The notes under the pieces: model-generated
Told to the model about the DNA's origin: nothing
Database searches by the model: none
What the model saw: only the letters and a program-made list of their open reading frames with translations
DNA from: Candidatus Bathyarchaeota archaeon
GTDB taxonomy: Archaea > Thermoproteota > Bathyarchaeia > Bathyarchaeales > Bathycorpusculaceae
Direction of reading: 5' to 3'
DNA: 64,000 bases
Assembly (NCBI GenBank): GCA_023488905.1
Contig: JAMDCQ010000013.1
Coordinates: 124,001 to 188,000, forward strand
Made by a program: the position numbers and the translations under genes
Shown: positions 1 through 9,364 of the stretch, in pieces
How positions within the stretch are numbered: position 1 is the stretch's first letter
Layout of the letters: the number at the start of each line of letters is the position of its first letter

Positions 1-1308
1 AAGTATTTTAACTGCAAGCACTAGCGGCTGGAGTTTTTTGCCGTTGCAGGCGTTGCAGGGTCGGGCTGTCATGAATTTCTCTATGTCTTCTTTGCGCCAT
101 TCGCTCTCGGTTTGGCGATAGAGGCGCATAGTTTGGGGTATAACGCCTTCCCAGCCGTCACGCATCCACATGCTTGCACCGTTTGACCAGTTACCGTTTA
201 TCGGCTCGCGGTCGCCGTAGAGAAGAACTTTGAGTTGCTCCTCTGTGAAGTCTTTGATTGGGGTAAAAACGTCGAAACCGTGCTTTTTGCCCACCGTCGC
301 AAGCTGCTGTACTCGCCAGCTAAGGTCCATTTTACCGTAAACAGAGAGGGCGCCGTCCATGATGGAGAGGTTGCGGTTCGGGATGACTTTGTCTGCGGTG
401 ACTTCGGTGATTTCTCCTAGTCCATGGCAGATTGGGCATGCTCCCCATGGAGAGTTGAAGCTGAACATACGGGGTTCAAGGGCTTCAAACATTATTTCGG
501 GGTGGTTGGGGCATGCGCCGAAGGTGCTGTACATGGTTGCGCCTTCGAAGCTTTCTAGTTCTTTCTTTTTGGCGGCGTCTTGTTGGGCTGCGTCGATGAC
601 TATCATGGTGCCCTTGCCCGTTTTAAGCGCGCTCTCAACAGCCTCGGCGATGCGCGAGCGCTCCTCGTCGTCGATAGTTACTGTATCTATGACAGCTTCT
701 ATCCAGTGCTTCTCGTAGCGCACCAGTTTGACTTCTTCTTTGATTTGGTCGGTTTCGTAGATTTTTTGGTCCACGCGGATTTTGGTGTAGCCCTCTTTTT
801 TGAGGTCATCAAACACTTGCTCGTGTGTGCCTTTCATGCCTCGGATGATTGGGGCGAGGAAGACGAGTGTTTTGCCTTTTTCTGCCATGATGAGGCTGGT
901 GATGTTTTCTGGGCTCTGTGGATGAATTGAGCTGTTGCATTTGGGGCAGTGATGTGTACCGATGCGGGCGAACAGTAAGCGGAGGTAGTCGTAGATTTCG
1001 GTTACGGTGCCGACGGTGGAGCGGGGGTTTTTGCTTGTGCTCTTTTGTTCGATGCTGATGGCTGGGGACAATCCGTCGATGGAGTCCAACAAGACGCCGT
1101 CCATTAAACCCAAGAATTGTCGTGCGTAAGCGGAGAGGCTCTCAACGTAGCGGCGTTGACCCTCAGCGTAGATAGTGTCAAACGCAAGCGTGGATTTGCC
1201 AGAGCCAGACAGCCCAGTTATAACTATTAACTTGTTGCGGGGCAACTCTAAATCGATGTTTTTGAGGTTGTGCTCCCGTGCACCTTTAATGGAAATGTTA
1301 TCACGCAT
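1..1308 (-). CDS. uvrA: UvrABC excinuclease subunit A, N-terminal part (cut by window edge)
   Basis: DNA damage-recognition ATPase of nucleotide excision repair, which loads UvrB at lesions. The visible 436 codons start at ATG 1308 with [18 protein letters not shown], followed by Walker [10 protein letters not shown] near residue 33 and the UvrA signature around [14 protein letters not shown] Zn-binding segment ends CPICHGLG. Its first pair reads CPNH rather than CxxC, so one ligand may be His. The frame is open to the left edge, so roughly the last half of a typical ~940-residue protein lies outside. uvrB follows upstream on the same strand with a 79-bp gap, so the two may be co-transcribed. 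Identification rests on family motifs and is secure. Confidence 0.97.
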   Translation of the reverse strand, partial: MRDNISIKGAREHNLKNIDLELPRNKLIVITGLSGSGKSTLAFDTIYAEGQRRYVESLSAYARQFLGLMDGVLLDSIDGLSPAISIEQKSTSKNPRSTVGTVTEIYDYLRLLFARIGTHHCPKCNSSIHPQSPENITSLIMAEKGKTLVFLAPIIRGMKGTHEQVFDDLKKEGYTKIRVDQKIYETDQIKEEVKLVRYEKHWIEAVIDTVTIDDEERSRIAEAVESALKTGKGTMIVIDAAQQDAAKKKELESFEGATMYSTFGACPNHPEIMFEALEPRMFSFNSPWGACPICHGLGEITEVTADKVIPNRNLSIMDGALSVYGKMDLSWRVQQLATVGKKHGFDVFTPIKDFTEEQLKVLLYGDREPINGNWSNGASMWMRDGWEGVIPQTMRLYRQTESEWRKEDIEKFMTARPCNACNGKKLQPLVLAVKIL

Positions 1309-1387
1309 TACTGAAAGTCCCTCTCCGTTTTTTGTAGATTCTAGCTTGTTTTAGCATCTGAGATTAGAACGTTATTGCATCAAACCC

Positions 1388-3355
1388 CTAAATTTCGGGT
1401 TTAACCGCCTCGTTTTCAGCCTTCTCAATCTTTGCCGCCAGCGTCCTCTGCAACTCAGCAATCGCATCGCGCAATTCGATGGCTTTCTCAAACTCCAATT
1501 TCTCAGCGGCTTCACGCATCTTGGCGTCTAACTCGATGATTTGGCGTTGTATGTCTGATTTGGCGAGGTGCTTGGCGCCTTTGATGGTACCTTCTTTGAT
1601 GGAAACTGACTTGACAATAGTTGTCGGGGTGATGCCGTATTTTTCGTTGTAGCGTTTTTGGATGTTTCGGCGGTAATAGGTGATTTCCATGGCGCGTTTA
1701 ATCGACTTGGTTTGCACGTCAGCATAGAGGATGACTTTGCCATTGACATTGCGGGCTGCTCTGCCGATGGTTTGGATAAGGCTGCGTTCATCACGGAGGA
1801 AGCCTTCTTTGTCCGCATCTAAAATGAATATGGAGGCGACTTCGGGGATGTCTAACCCTTCACGGAGCAAGTTGATGCCGACAAGGACATCGAATTCACC
1901 CACACGAAGTTGACGTATAAGCTCAATGCGGTCGAGGCTCTCGATTTCACTGTGCAAATAGCGCACGCGGAAACCCTCTTTGACGAGGTAATCCGCCAAA
2001 TCCTCCGCCATACGCTTCGTAAGGGTAGTTACCAAGACACGGTCGTCCCGCTCAATCGTCTTCTTAGCTTCAGCCATCAAATGCTCCATCTGCCCCTCAA
2101 TCGGATGCATCTCCACCTCAGGGTCAAGCAAGCCTGTGGGTCGGGTGATTAACTCGACTGGTGGACCACTCTTTTCAAGTTCGTACTCAGCAGGGGTTGC
2201 TGAGGTAAAGAGGACTCTGCCCATTTTGCGCTCGAACTCTTCGAACTTGAGAGGGCGGTTGTCGAGGGCGCTTGGCAGGCGGAAACCGAAGTCCACGAGG
2301 TTCTTTTTGCGGCTGTAGTCGCCGTTGTACATGCCTCTTGCTTGGGGGATGGTTTGGTGGCTTTCGTCGATGATAAGCAGGAAGTCTTTGGGGAAGTAGT
2401 CGATTAGGGTGAAGGGGGGCACGTTGGGTTTTCTGCCGTCGAAGTGGCGGCTGTAGTTCTCCATGCCTGAGCAGAAGCCGACTTCACGGATCATTTCAAG
2501 GTCATAGTTTGTGCGTTGTTTGAGGCGTTGGGCTTCCAGAGGCGGCAACTCGGGTAATCGGCGTTCAAGTTCTTGCTGAATTGCCTCTAAGGCTTGGGCA
2601 TGCTTTTCTTCGGGGACAACGTACTGCCTTGAGGGGTACAGTGTCATGCGGTCGACGCTGTTTTTGACGTTGCCCGTTATGGCGTGGACTTCCTTGATTT
2701 TGCTGATGACGTTTCCTGTTAATTCAACACGTAAGATGTCATTTTCGTAGGACGGCACGATGTCGATGGTGTCTCCTCTGACGCGGAATCTGCCTGGTTC
2801 AAGCACCATGTCGTTGCGTTCATACTGCATATCCACCAGTTGACGGATAAGCTGCTGGCGAGTCATTTTAGCGCCCACATCCAGTTTCTGAGCCATCGTG
2901 CGGAAGTCGTCTGGGTTGCCTAAGCTGTAGATACAGCTGATGGAGGCGACGATGATGGTGTCGTTGCGGCTGACTATGCTGGAGACGGCGTGCATGCGCA
3001 TCTTTTCGATTTCGTCGTTGACGGTGCTGTCTTTTTCGATATACATGTCCTGAGCGGGCAGATACGATTCAGGCTGGTAGTAATCGTAAAATGATATGAA
3101 GAATTCGACGCGATTATGCGGAAAAAGCTCTTTCAACTCTCCGTAAAGCTGCGCCGCCAAGGTTTTGTTGTGTGCCAAAATCAACGTGGGTTTCTGAAGG
3201 CGGTTGACGACGTTTGCCATGACGAAGGTTTTGCCGCTACCCGTTATGCCCAGCAGGGTCTGTTTGTCTTTTTGGGAGAAATTCTGGACTAACTGCTCAA
3301 CGGCGGCTTCTTGGCCGGGTGAAATTTTGTATGGCGACACAAGTTCGAATTGCAC
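1388..3355 (-). CDS. uvrB: UvrABC excinuclease subunit B
   Basis: Helicase-like damage-verification subunit that forms the pre-incision complex with UvrA and UvrC. The protein is 655 residues from the GTG at 3355. It has Walker A GITGSGKT at residues 36-43, the beta-hairpin region (YYQPESYLPAQDMYIEKD) near residue 100, a DESH Walker B motif, helicase motif VI (QTIGRAARN), and the C-terminal UVR coiled coil ending near residue 645. The frame extends upstream to 3487, but those 44 residues are not UvrB-like. GTG 3355 has GGGAG about ten bases upstream and gives the normal family length. A TATA-like ATTAATAAG lies at 3401-3409. The stop codon is TAG. Confidence 0.97.
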   Translation of the reverse strand: MQFELVSPYKISPGQEAAVEQLVQNFSQKDKQTLLGITGSGKTFVMANVVNRLQKPTLILAHNKTLAAQLYGELKELFPHNRVEFFISFYDYYQPESYLPAQDMYIEKDSTVNDEIEKMRMHAVSSIVSRNDTIIVASISCIYSLGNPDDFRTMAQKLDVGAKMTRQQLIRQLVDMQYERNDMVLEPGRFRVRGDTIDIVPSYENDILRVELTGNVISKIKEVHAITGNVKNSVDRMTLYPSRQYVVPEEKHAQALEAIQQELERRLPELPPLEAQRLKQRTNYDLEMIREVGFCSGMENYSRHFDGRKPNVPPFTLIDYFPKDFLLIIDESHQTIPQARGMYNGDYSRKKNLVDFGFRLPSALDNRPLKFEEFERKMGRVLFTSATPAEYELEKSGPPVELITRPTGLLDPEVEMHPIEGQMEHLMAEAKKTIERDDRVLVTTLTKRMAEDLADYLVKEGFRVRYLHSEIESLDRIELIRQLRVGEFDVLVGINLLREGLDIPEVASIFILDADKEGFLRDERSLIQTIGRAARNVNGKVILYADVQTKSIKRAMEITYYRRNIQKRYNEKYGITPTTIVKSVSIKEGTIKGAKHLAKSDIQRQIIELDAKMREAAEKLEFEKAIELRDAIAELQRTLAAKIEKAENEAVKPEI

Positions 3356-3499
3356 GCGGATGCTTCTCCCTATAAACGACAAAATGACCGAGCTATTTGG
3401 ATTAATAAGTTTTTGCACCAAACAACGCAAATTCAGGCACAAGTATCTGAGTGTAGAACCCGCAATAACCCAACTAAACCAGCCCAAAAGTCACGTGTC

Positions 3500-3594
3500 T
3501 TTATATAAGGGAGGGGAGGTCAGCTTTGAGAGGTCGCGTGGTCCCATCGTTTGTGGATATGGAATCGTATGCGGCCTTATATAAGGGGGTCTAG
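3500..3594 (+). repeat. TATA/G-rich intergenic module, copy 1 (two boxes)
   Basis: Direct reading shows TTTATATAAGG at 3500-3510 followed at once by a purine run (GGGAGGGGAGGT), then GAGAGGTCGCGTG. A second TATATAAGGGGGTCTAG lies at 3580-3594, about 76 bp on. The whole stretch aligns with the minus-strand segment 6221-6320, including the spacing of the two boxes and the shared TCGTATGCGGC before the second box. The boxes look like archaeal TATA elements, but no gene starts downstream on this strand. Whether it is a promoter, a small-RNA gene or a mobile-type repeat is unknown. Confidence 0.7.
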
Positions 3595-3613
3595 TAGTCC
3601 GAGAGGCTGTTTG

Positions 3614-4246
3614 TCATGCGCTTTTCTGGTTGATGTTCTGCGGCTTTTTGCTTTGGGTTTTTAGGCGGTAGAACTGCCACCGCTTCAAAGCAAACGCCGC
3701 CAATGCAGCAACAAACAACCCGTTAAACACAACCAAGATCGCTGGGTTTTCAAAGTCTGTGCCTGACAAATTCGCATGCACCACACCGAAAAAGAGCGCC
3801 ACATACATCAAGGCGTGGAACCATCGCCAGTAACGAAGCATTTTTCTGCGTAGCAAAACTGCAACAAAAGCCACAAAAATCAGGATTAGGGCTGGTCTGC
3901 CGCCGAAGTATAGGAAATCGTATAGTGAATTTAGGTTTGGTACAAAGACGGCTGGGTTGAGGAAGCGGATTGCTAAGGTGATGGGGTGCAGGGTTATGAG
4001 CACCAAGCCTGCTGCGGCGAAGTAGTGGTGAATGCGTGTGAAGGGTTTTTTGAAGAATAGGGTTATCTCTTTGAGGAGGGCTGCCATGATGGTTGCGATG
4101 CTGAGGGCGATGAAGCCGTTTAGGGCGAACAGGCGGACTGCGAGATTCCAGGGGTTGCTGGATTCCAAGGTGTAGGCAGTTATGGACACTGCTGAGCCGA
4201 ACAGCAAGATAACGCCGAAAAATGCTAACTCCTTTCGAAGAGACAT
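3614..4246 (-). CDS. ferric-reductase-like six-helix membrane protein
   Basis: A 210-residue integral membrane protein with about six hydrophobic helices. Histidines sit where the ferric reductase / YedZ-type transmembrane domain places its heme ligands: RIHHYF near residue 93, LHP about ten residues later, WFHALMY near 143 and VVHANL near 156. The family carries b-type heme and moves electrons across the membrane. No FAD or NAD domain is attached, so an electron-donor partner would have to come from elsewhere. It stands between a repeat module and an OB-fold gene with no obvious redox neighbour. Specific substrate unknown. Confidence 0.75.
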   Translation of the reverse strand: MSLRKELAFFGVILLFGSAVSITAYTLESSNPWNLAVRLFALNGFIALSIATIMAALLKEITLFFKKPFTRIHHYFAAAGLVLITLHPITLAIRFLNPAVFVPNLNSLYDFLYFGGRPALILIFVAFVAVLLRRKMLRYWRWFHALMYVALFFGVVHANLSGTDFENPAILVVFNGLFVAALAAFALKRWQFYRLKTQSKKPQNINQKSA

Positions 4247-4287
4247 ACTCTAAAAGAAGTAAGAAAGGAAGTAAAACAGTTTCGAAA

Positions 4288-4581
4288 TTAGGAGACAGTT
4301 AATTTGCCGAATTTGCCGACGTTGAGTTGCGCTTCGCCTTTGAAGCTGGTCACGTAGCCGTTCTCGATTTTTATGTTGTCGCCCACGTTAACCTGCTCAA
4401 TCTGCTCGTTCCAAAGCGTCAACTTGATGCTGCCTGACTCGTCGGCGATTATGGCGTCGACGATACGGTAAGTTTCATCTTTATAACGCGATTTAACTTC
4501 ACGCGGGTCGCCCTTCTCAACAACTTTGCCTTCCACGCTAACCCGCTTCATCCCATCAGCTAAGTCTTTAATATCTGTCAA
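4288..4581 (-). CDS. single OB-fold nucleic-acid-binding protein (RPA/SSB-like)
   Basis: 97 residues forming one OB fold of the archaeal RPA type. It shows a beta-strand pattern with VSVEGKVVEKGDPREVKS at the N-terminus, IIADESGSIKLTLWNE in the middle and GDNIKIENGYVTSFKGE near residue 70. Proteins of this class bind single-stranded DNA or RNA. There is no zinc finger and no C-terminal acidic tail, so it is shorter than full RPA subunits. It is separated by 41 bp from the downstream ferric-reductase-like gene. The fold assignment is good. The exact partner and role are inferred only. Confidence 0.8.
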   Translation of the reverse strand: MTDIKDLADGMKRVSVEGKVVEKGDPREVKSRYKDETYRIVDAIIADESGSIKLTLWNEQIEQVNVGDNIKIENGYVTSFKGEAQLNVGKFGKLTVS

Positions 4582-4691
4582 TTCAGTTCACTTCTAATGT
4601 TCGCTTAACGCTTTTCCTCTTTCAATAATATAAATCTTGCTAACTAAGCGCTGACAACAAGAAAGGGGAAAACAAAAAAGGGGTTTGGTGG

Positions 4692-5969
4692 CTAAATTAC
4701 GCCGATAAAGAGCCACAGAGCCAGAATGGTTACGCCGACGCCTACTGCCGCGACAGTTATGCATTTCATTGAGGAGAGTTCTGGCTTGAGTTCCTTTACC
4801 GCTAAACCCGTTAACGCTCCAACCCATATGTAGGAGACAAAGAACATTGCGGTGAGGATGCCTCTGAACACGGCTAAGGCTGCGTCGATGTTGGCTATTG
4901 CAGTAACAGTTTGGCTTGTCAATGCTCCGATGGTGCTTGGATAGTAGAGTGCAGCAAACGAGTCGTAAACAACACCCAAAGAGGCATCGTAGGGATAGGA
5001 AACGGTGGACATAGCGAAAGTAGCAGCGATGTTGACTAAACCGCGGATAACCATAACCATCAACGCGAAGCCTAAAGCCACAAAGAGAGGTTTCCAAACC
5101 ACCGTGCTTTTCAGCCCACGAAGAATCAGGTACACAACCGCGCTTAAGATGAGCCATGTGAAGAGGAATTGTAGCGAGAACACTTGGAGGAAGCGGAGCA
5201 GAAAACCTGTTGCGTCGTATTGGAGAGGTTGGACAAATTGGCCTCGGAAGAACAAAGCGCCGATGCGTATGGTTACGTCTGTGTTGTCGGGGTAAGTCAA
5301 CTCAAGCGTGAGCGAGGTTATGTTGCCCCATTGGGGGTTGCCGCTTTCAGTCCAGCCATCTGCGTCTGGACCGACTGGAATGGTGAGGTTGCCCCATTGG
5401 TTAACTGCTGAAGCGCTGTTTAGGGCGCTGGTTAAGTCGTAGGTGTAGAAGTTCTCGTCCGCTAAAGAGTATAAGCGGAGTGTTGCGGTTTGGGGGGCGC
5501 TTTGGGGTTCGATGAGTTTTAGGGTTATGGAGAGGTTTTGGAAGCCTGTTTGGCTGCAGTCCACGTTTGAAGTGTTGGTTAAGGCTGCCATGACGTTGTT
5601 TGTGTTGTTGGCTTGTATTTGGAGGCTAAAGTTGCCAAACAGCGGATAATAACCTAAAGGATTGTTAGGCGGATATTGAAGTTGACCAACGTAGACGGTG
5701 TTGTTGTAGTAGTCGGCGAAGTTGTTGGTTAATTCCACGCCTGTTCCTGCTACCCAGCTTGTGGCGTTGTTGTTCTGCTGCATTAGGCCTGGAAGGGGTG
5801 AGGTGGTTTCTAACTCGGTTTTTGTGAATTGACTGTATTCGTAGCCGAGCTGCACACCGATGAATAAGAGTAGGATAATGATTACGCCCAGATACTTGGG
5901 GTTCGTAACGATGTTTTTGAACGCTTTCTTGGGTGCATAGATGACTTGTAATATATCAGTGAGAATCAA
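4692..5969 (-). CDS. Yip1-domain-like membrane protein with a large extracytoplasmic insert
   Basis: 425 residues starting at a TTG (5969). The N-terminus (LQVIYAPKKAFKNIVTNPK) is the amphipathic signature that opens many prokaryotic Yip1-domain proteins. One helix follows (residues 28-42), then about 200 residues of N-glycosylation-rich soluble sequence, and a C-terminal block of about five helices. Yip1-like domains are membrane-shaping or trafficking proteins in eukaryotes; their prokaryotic role is not established. The insert between helix 1 and the helix bundle resembles a carbohydrate-binding beta sandwich in spacing, but I cannot name it. Confidence 0.6.
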   Translation of the reverse strand: MILTDILQVIYAPKKAFKNIVTNPKYLGVIIILLLFIGVQLGYEYSQFTKTELETTSPLPGLMQQNNNATSWVAGTGVELTNNFADYYNNTVYVGQLQYPPNNPLGYYPLFGNFSLQIQANNTNNVMAALTNTSNVDCSQTGFQNLSITLKLIEPQSAPQTATLRLYSLADENFYTYDLTSALNSASAVNQWGNLTIPVGPDADGWTESGNPQWGNITSLTLELTYPDNTDVTIRIGALFFRGQFVQPLQYDATGFLLRFLQVFSLQFLFTWLILSAVVYLILRGLKSTVVWKPLFVALGFALMVMVIRGLVNIAATFAMSTVSYPYDASLGVVYDSFAALYYPSTIGALTSQTVTAIANIDAALAVFRGILTAMFFVSYIWVGALTGLAVKELKPELSSMKCITVAAVGVGVTILALWLFIGVI

Positions 5970-6220
5970 ACCTTGCTTTCTCCTGCGCTATTGTGTGAAT
6001 TACAAGGGATTTATTAAGTGTTTACCAACTTTGGAAACAACATAGGACTACAGTTTTTTCTATAGTTGTTGCCGAAAAAGCCCTATACCCAACAACCAAC
6101 GGCTTGTGTAGGTGGTTGCGTTTTGGGTTCTGCGGGCTTGGGGGGTTGCGGGTTGGTTGTGGTTGATTTCGCAAGCAGAAAAAAGCCAGTCCGAGAACGA
6201 GAAGTTAGTTGCGATTTTTT

Positions 6221-6320
6221 TCTAGACCCCCCTTATATAAAGCCGCATACGAAACCGTATCCACAAGAGTTGAAATCACGCGACGTCTCTGTGTGTACCT
6301 CCTCTCCTTTTTTAAAGGTA
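6221..6320 (-). repeat. TATA/G-rich intergenic module, copy 2 (two boxes)
   Basis: Read on the minus strand, CTTTAAAAAAGGAGAGGAGGT is followed by GAGACGTCGCGTG, then TCGTATGCGGC, then TTTATATAAGGGGGGTCTAG at 6242-6221. Order, spacing and motifs match 3500-3594. Beyond the second box the sequence AAAAATCGCA and, further on, CTGCTTGCG and CCACAACCA also match the element at 37.6-37.8 kb, linking the two repeat types. This element occupies most of the 577-bp gap between the Yip1-like and secreted-protein genes. I see no other gene there apart from A+T-rich sequence from 6350 to 6546. Confidence 0.7.
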
Positions 6321-6546
6321 GATCAAAATATTGTTCAAGCTCTTAATGTGGTCGAGGCGGTTTTCTATTTGATGTTAATTTGGACATGGTATGATCGCAC
6401 TTCTTCTGCGGAGAACACGGATTATACGCTTTGTTAACATCAACCGATATGCCTACAACAATTTGGTGATTGAGAATAGTTTAACTAAATTATGAAAAAA
6501 TTCGCATTTTTTTAAAAAAATAGGGAGTTTGTTTGATTTTCTGTAG

Positions 6547-7041
6547 TTATGGATCGTAATAGCCGAAAGCGTTTTGGTCATGTCCAAAGACCACTACCGT
6601 ACTTCCACTGCCGTAGTTTGTGTAGCCATCGTCATATCCTTGATAATACAAATAAGAGCAGCAACCAAACCATGAATTCCACGCAACACTGCTGATTTGT
6701 ACATCATGCCAACCGTCCTGCACTAAGACCGTGACAGGTGTAGTTCCATAGTAAACACTGTCTATCCATACATCCACACCAAGGTCCATATTTGTGTAAG
6801 CACTAGTACCTGTCACTGTCAAGTAGTGATAAGCAGGTTGATTGGTTATAGTTACTCCGTAAAGGTAGTCGGTATCGGAAATGCCGTAAGGGCTTTGAGC
6901 AGTGACACTGATTGTATAAATGCCAGATGTAGTCCATGTATGAGAGACGCTGTTTGGGTTGGTTGTCGTTGTATATGTGCCATCACCCCAATTGAAAGTG
7001 TACGTCAATTGATAGCCATAGGGGTCAGTAGCAGAAGCACT
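6547..7041 (-). pseudogene. 3' part of interrupted secreted protein (PKD-like domain)
   Basis: This segment continues the reading frame of the 749-codon gene upstream, directly after an in-frame TAG at 7042-7044. Residues after the stop read SASATDPYGYQLTYTFNWGDG, a classic PKD repeat opening (ATDPxG...FxWGDG), followed by SHTWTTSGIYTISVTA. A second module with several Cys and Tyr then runs to the stop at 6547. The upstream frame ends ...SGTINNAYQ, exactly where a PKD domain begins. So the stop cuts one protein in two. There is no good start codon for independent translation. Either a nonsense mutation (probably from a Tyr codon) or a base error explains it. Confidence 0.75.
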
Positions 7042-9291
7042 CTATTGGTATGCGTTATTAATTGTTCCTGATGTAGGGCCACTAATTGAAGATACAATTA
7101 CATAGTCTGGACGGCCCGGGTAAACGTACATACCGAGGTTTCCATATGCAACCATCTTTCCCCAACCAGTACCATTACCACCACCCTCTAGTGGCCAAGA
7201 TGCAGTGAACCAATCAGAAATCATACAGTCGTTCCAGGTTTGCGTAGGAAATGCGTTAGAGGCCCCGTAATTTAAGGCTTGCCACACTGTCAGATGTTGG
7301 TTTAGAAGACCATCGAAGTAATAGTAGACGAACATGCCATAAGTGTTGTATCCTCCTTGCCGATTATCTACGTCTTGACAAAGAGATGCTGATCCCTCAA
7401 CGAAGCCTATGTAACAGTATTTACCCTGCGTGCTCATCGAATCTCCATGTGTCCATGCATAAGGCATACCAATGATAGCCCCGCCTCCCGAATTTTCACC
7501 ATAATAGCCAGTTGAGCTAAAAGTTTCACTCGGATTGTGATGTGGGTCAAGACCACCGTACAGTGATGCTGAATGGCAGGTGCTGATATAAGAGAAATAC
7601 TGAGTACCTGCTGATGTTGTATCGTATAATTGATAATCAAAGACATTCTGTGAAGGGCTCGCATATGTTGTTAAGTCGGTGCACAGTTGATAATGCCATT
7701 CGTCATCATACGGATACAAATCCCCGTTTCCACCTGGAGTTCCAATACCATGGTCAAAATAGACATTCGAGACAGCGTCATTTGCATAGGCAAGAACATT
7801 ACTTTTTGTTGTTTGACCGTACGGCTGGTAGTTATTACTGGTGTAGCCTGCGTTACTGTACCAACTACTAATGTTTGAACTGAGTTGTGTTTGAGCAGAT
7901 ATTTCGCTAGTTGTATGGTATAGATAGCCACCGCCAGCAGCAGTTTCACCCCATATATTAGCGACTTCCGCATTAGCTGTTGGAATCGCTGAAGCCAAAG
8001 ATACGAATGCAACTGAGCTTATCATAATGCAAAGTACCGTTGTACCAACCTTGCGAATTTTTGGAAGACGCATTGAATACATTGGCGTTTTCTTGGTAAA
8101 CAATACTATAGCAAAACCGCCTATTGCTACAACCAAAAGCAGTACTATTGGAAGTGAGACGGTAGAATCGGCATAAAACGTATCTAAATATGTGTCGATA
8201 ATTGCTTGATCACCAATTGAGCTGTCAGCGATTGATGCAATATCGCTTGTCTCTGGTGGTAAAGTAGAAAATACTTCGTAGACGTCTTTTATTTGCCCTG
8301 TGTCAGCCCATATATCAATATAGATCCCGTAGACGTTACCAGGGTAATATTTGTCTAAGCCAACTCCGATATGCCATACTGGATAAAGAGCTAAGGGGTC
8401 ACTGTCACGTGTGCTGCCTGCCTGCATAAATGTTAATTCTTCAACCATTGGTTTGGTGACATTAAAGTTGTTGACGGCAACGGTTTGGTTGCCTGAACCT
8501 ATCGTCCATGTGTAAGCTTTTGCGTTTTTCGTTGCGAGCTCTTCAGCTTGTTTTTCGGAGATATTTACAGTAGTGTTACCGATTTTGTGCAGATTCCATG
8601 TATCAGTGAATAGTGTGAGGAAGCCATCTTGGTATTTTAACGATACACACTTGTCTAGAGTGTTGATACCATTAGAGAAATACGACCATGTAAACGTTGT
8701 AGAGTTTATTTGGCCGCTAGTTATAGTTATGTCGAACTTTATGTTTCCGCTGGTTGTCGTTGAGTTCTTTGTTATCTCGGCTTTTTGTAGCATTGAAGCC
8801 AATTGTCCATAGAATGAGTCGGTGGAGTAGACTTGATAGTTAGTTAGGAAAGTCTTGGCCATTTGTGCTGCAAAGATTGGCTTGGCTGATAGCTGGAAGG
8901 AAGCGTCATTTTCTAGAACCATAAACATTTTTAAATTACCGTTTGCAAATGTCTCAAGAACTTCAACATGGCTATTGGCGCTTTCAAGTGTGTATCGTAT
9001 ATTCTCGGTGGTCACTGCATCGATAAGTGAACCAGTGGTTGCTAGAGTTGTGGTGGCGGTATACCTCGTTGAATTATAGCCTGCGACTTGATTGAGGAAT
9101 ACTAATCCTTTTGCAGCATAATCATTCGTAACTTCGCTCGTTGAAGCAAGTGGTATCACAAGAAAGCAAACACTAGAAATCACAAGTAGTGTTAGAAGGG
9201 TTATTCCAAAATATTTCTTTTTTATTTTTGCCATTTTTTTAAACCTTCTGACAAGAAGGTCTGAGGTCAATTTTTTAAAAAACTTACTCAT
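7042..9291 (-). CDS. large secreted/membrane protein with a possible clan-CD cysteine-peptidase-like domain, truncated by TAG
   Basis: 749 residues in two halves. Residues 20-50 form a signal anchor (FGITLLTLLVISSVCFLVIP). An ectodomain runs to about 375, and a second helix (VLLLVVAIGGFAIVLF) is followed by a third, signal-like helix near 420. The C-terminal half contains YFDHGIG near residue 518 and, about 50 residues later, YISTCHSAS. An HG motif followed by a Cys after a hydrophobic strand is the arrangement of clan CD peptidases (caspase/gingipain type). This is inference from spacing only. The 3' PKD-like part lies beyond an in-frame TAG (6547-7041). The start may instead be ATG 9234. 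Confidence 0.6.
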   Translation of the reverse strand: MSKFFKKLTSDLLVRRFKKMAKIKKKYFGITLLTLLVISSVCFLVIPLASTSEVTNDYAAKGLVFLNQVAGYNSTRYTATTTLATTGSLIDAVTTENIRYTLESANSHVEVLETFANGNLKMFMVLENDASFQLSAKPIFAAQMAKTFLTNYQVYSTDSFYGQLASMLQKAEITKNSTTTSGNIKFDITITSGQINSTTFTWSYFSNGINTLDKCVSLKYQDGFLTLFTDTWNLHKIGNTTVNISEKQAEELATKNAKAYTWTIGSGNQTVAVNNFNVTKPMVEELTFMQAGSTRDSDPLALYPVWHIGVGLDKYYPGNVYGIYIDIWADTGQIKDVYEVFSTLPPETSDIASIADSSIGDQAIIDTYLDTFYADSTVSLPIVLLLVVAIGGFAIVLFTKKTPMYSMRLPKIRKVGTTVLCIMISSVAFVSLASAIPTANAEVANIWGETAAGGGYLYHTTSEISAQTQLSSNISSWYSNAGYTSNNYQPYGQTTKSNVLAYANDAVSNVYFDHGIGTPGGNGDLYPYDDEWHYQLCTDLTTYASPSQNVFDYQLYDTTSAGTQYFSYISTCHSASLYGGLDPHHNPSETFSSTGYYGENSGGGAIIGMPYAWTHGDSMSTQGKYCYIGFVEGSASLCQDVDNRQGGYNTYGMFVYYYFDGLLNQHLTVWQALNYGASNAFPTQTWNDCMISDWFTASWPLEGGGNGTGWGKMVAYGNLGMYVYPGRPDYVIVSSISGPTSGTINNAYQ

Positions 9292-9364
9292 CTATAGTTA
9301 TTCAGATAATGAACACAAGATTTTTTAAACAAAAAAAGGCTATACTAATTTTATAGTGCTTGAG

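Noticed and set aside
3356-3487. 44-residue N-terminal extension of UvrB
   Set aside because: Not UvrB-like, includes promoter-like sequence. GTG 3355 with an upstream GGGAG gives the family-standard length.
4594-5157. A 187-codon minus-strand open frame within the Yip1-like gene
   Set aside because: It overlaps the membrane-protein gene in another frame, is very rich in Cys/Arg/His and resembles no protein. It is a shadow.
7042-7044. Pyrrolysine or other amber readthrough in the secreted protein
   Set aside because: TAG ends several intact genes here (uvrB, cbiD, cbiE) and no pyl gene is visible. A nonsense mutation or base error is simpler.
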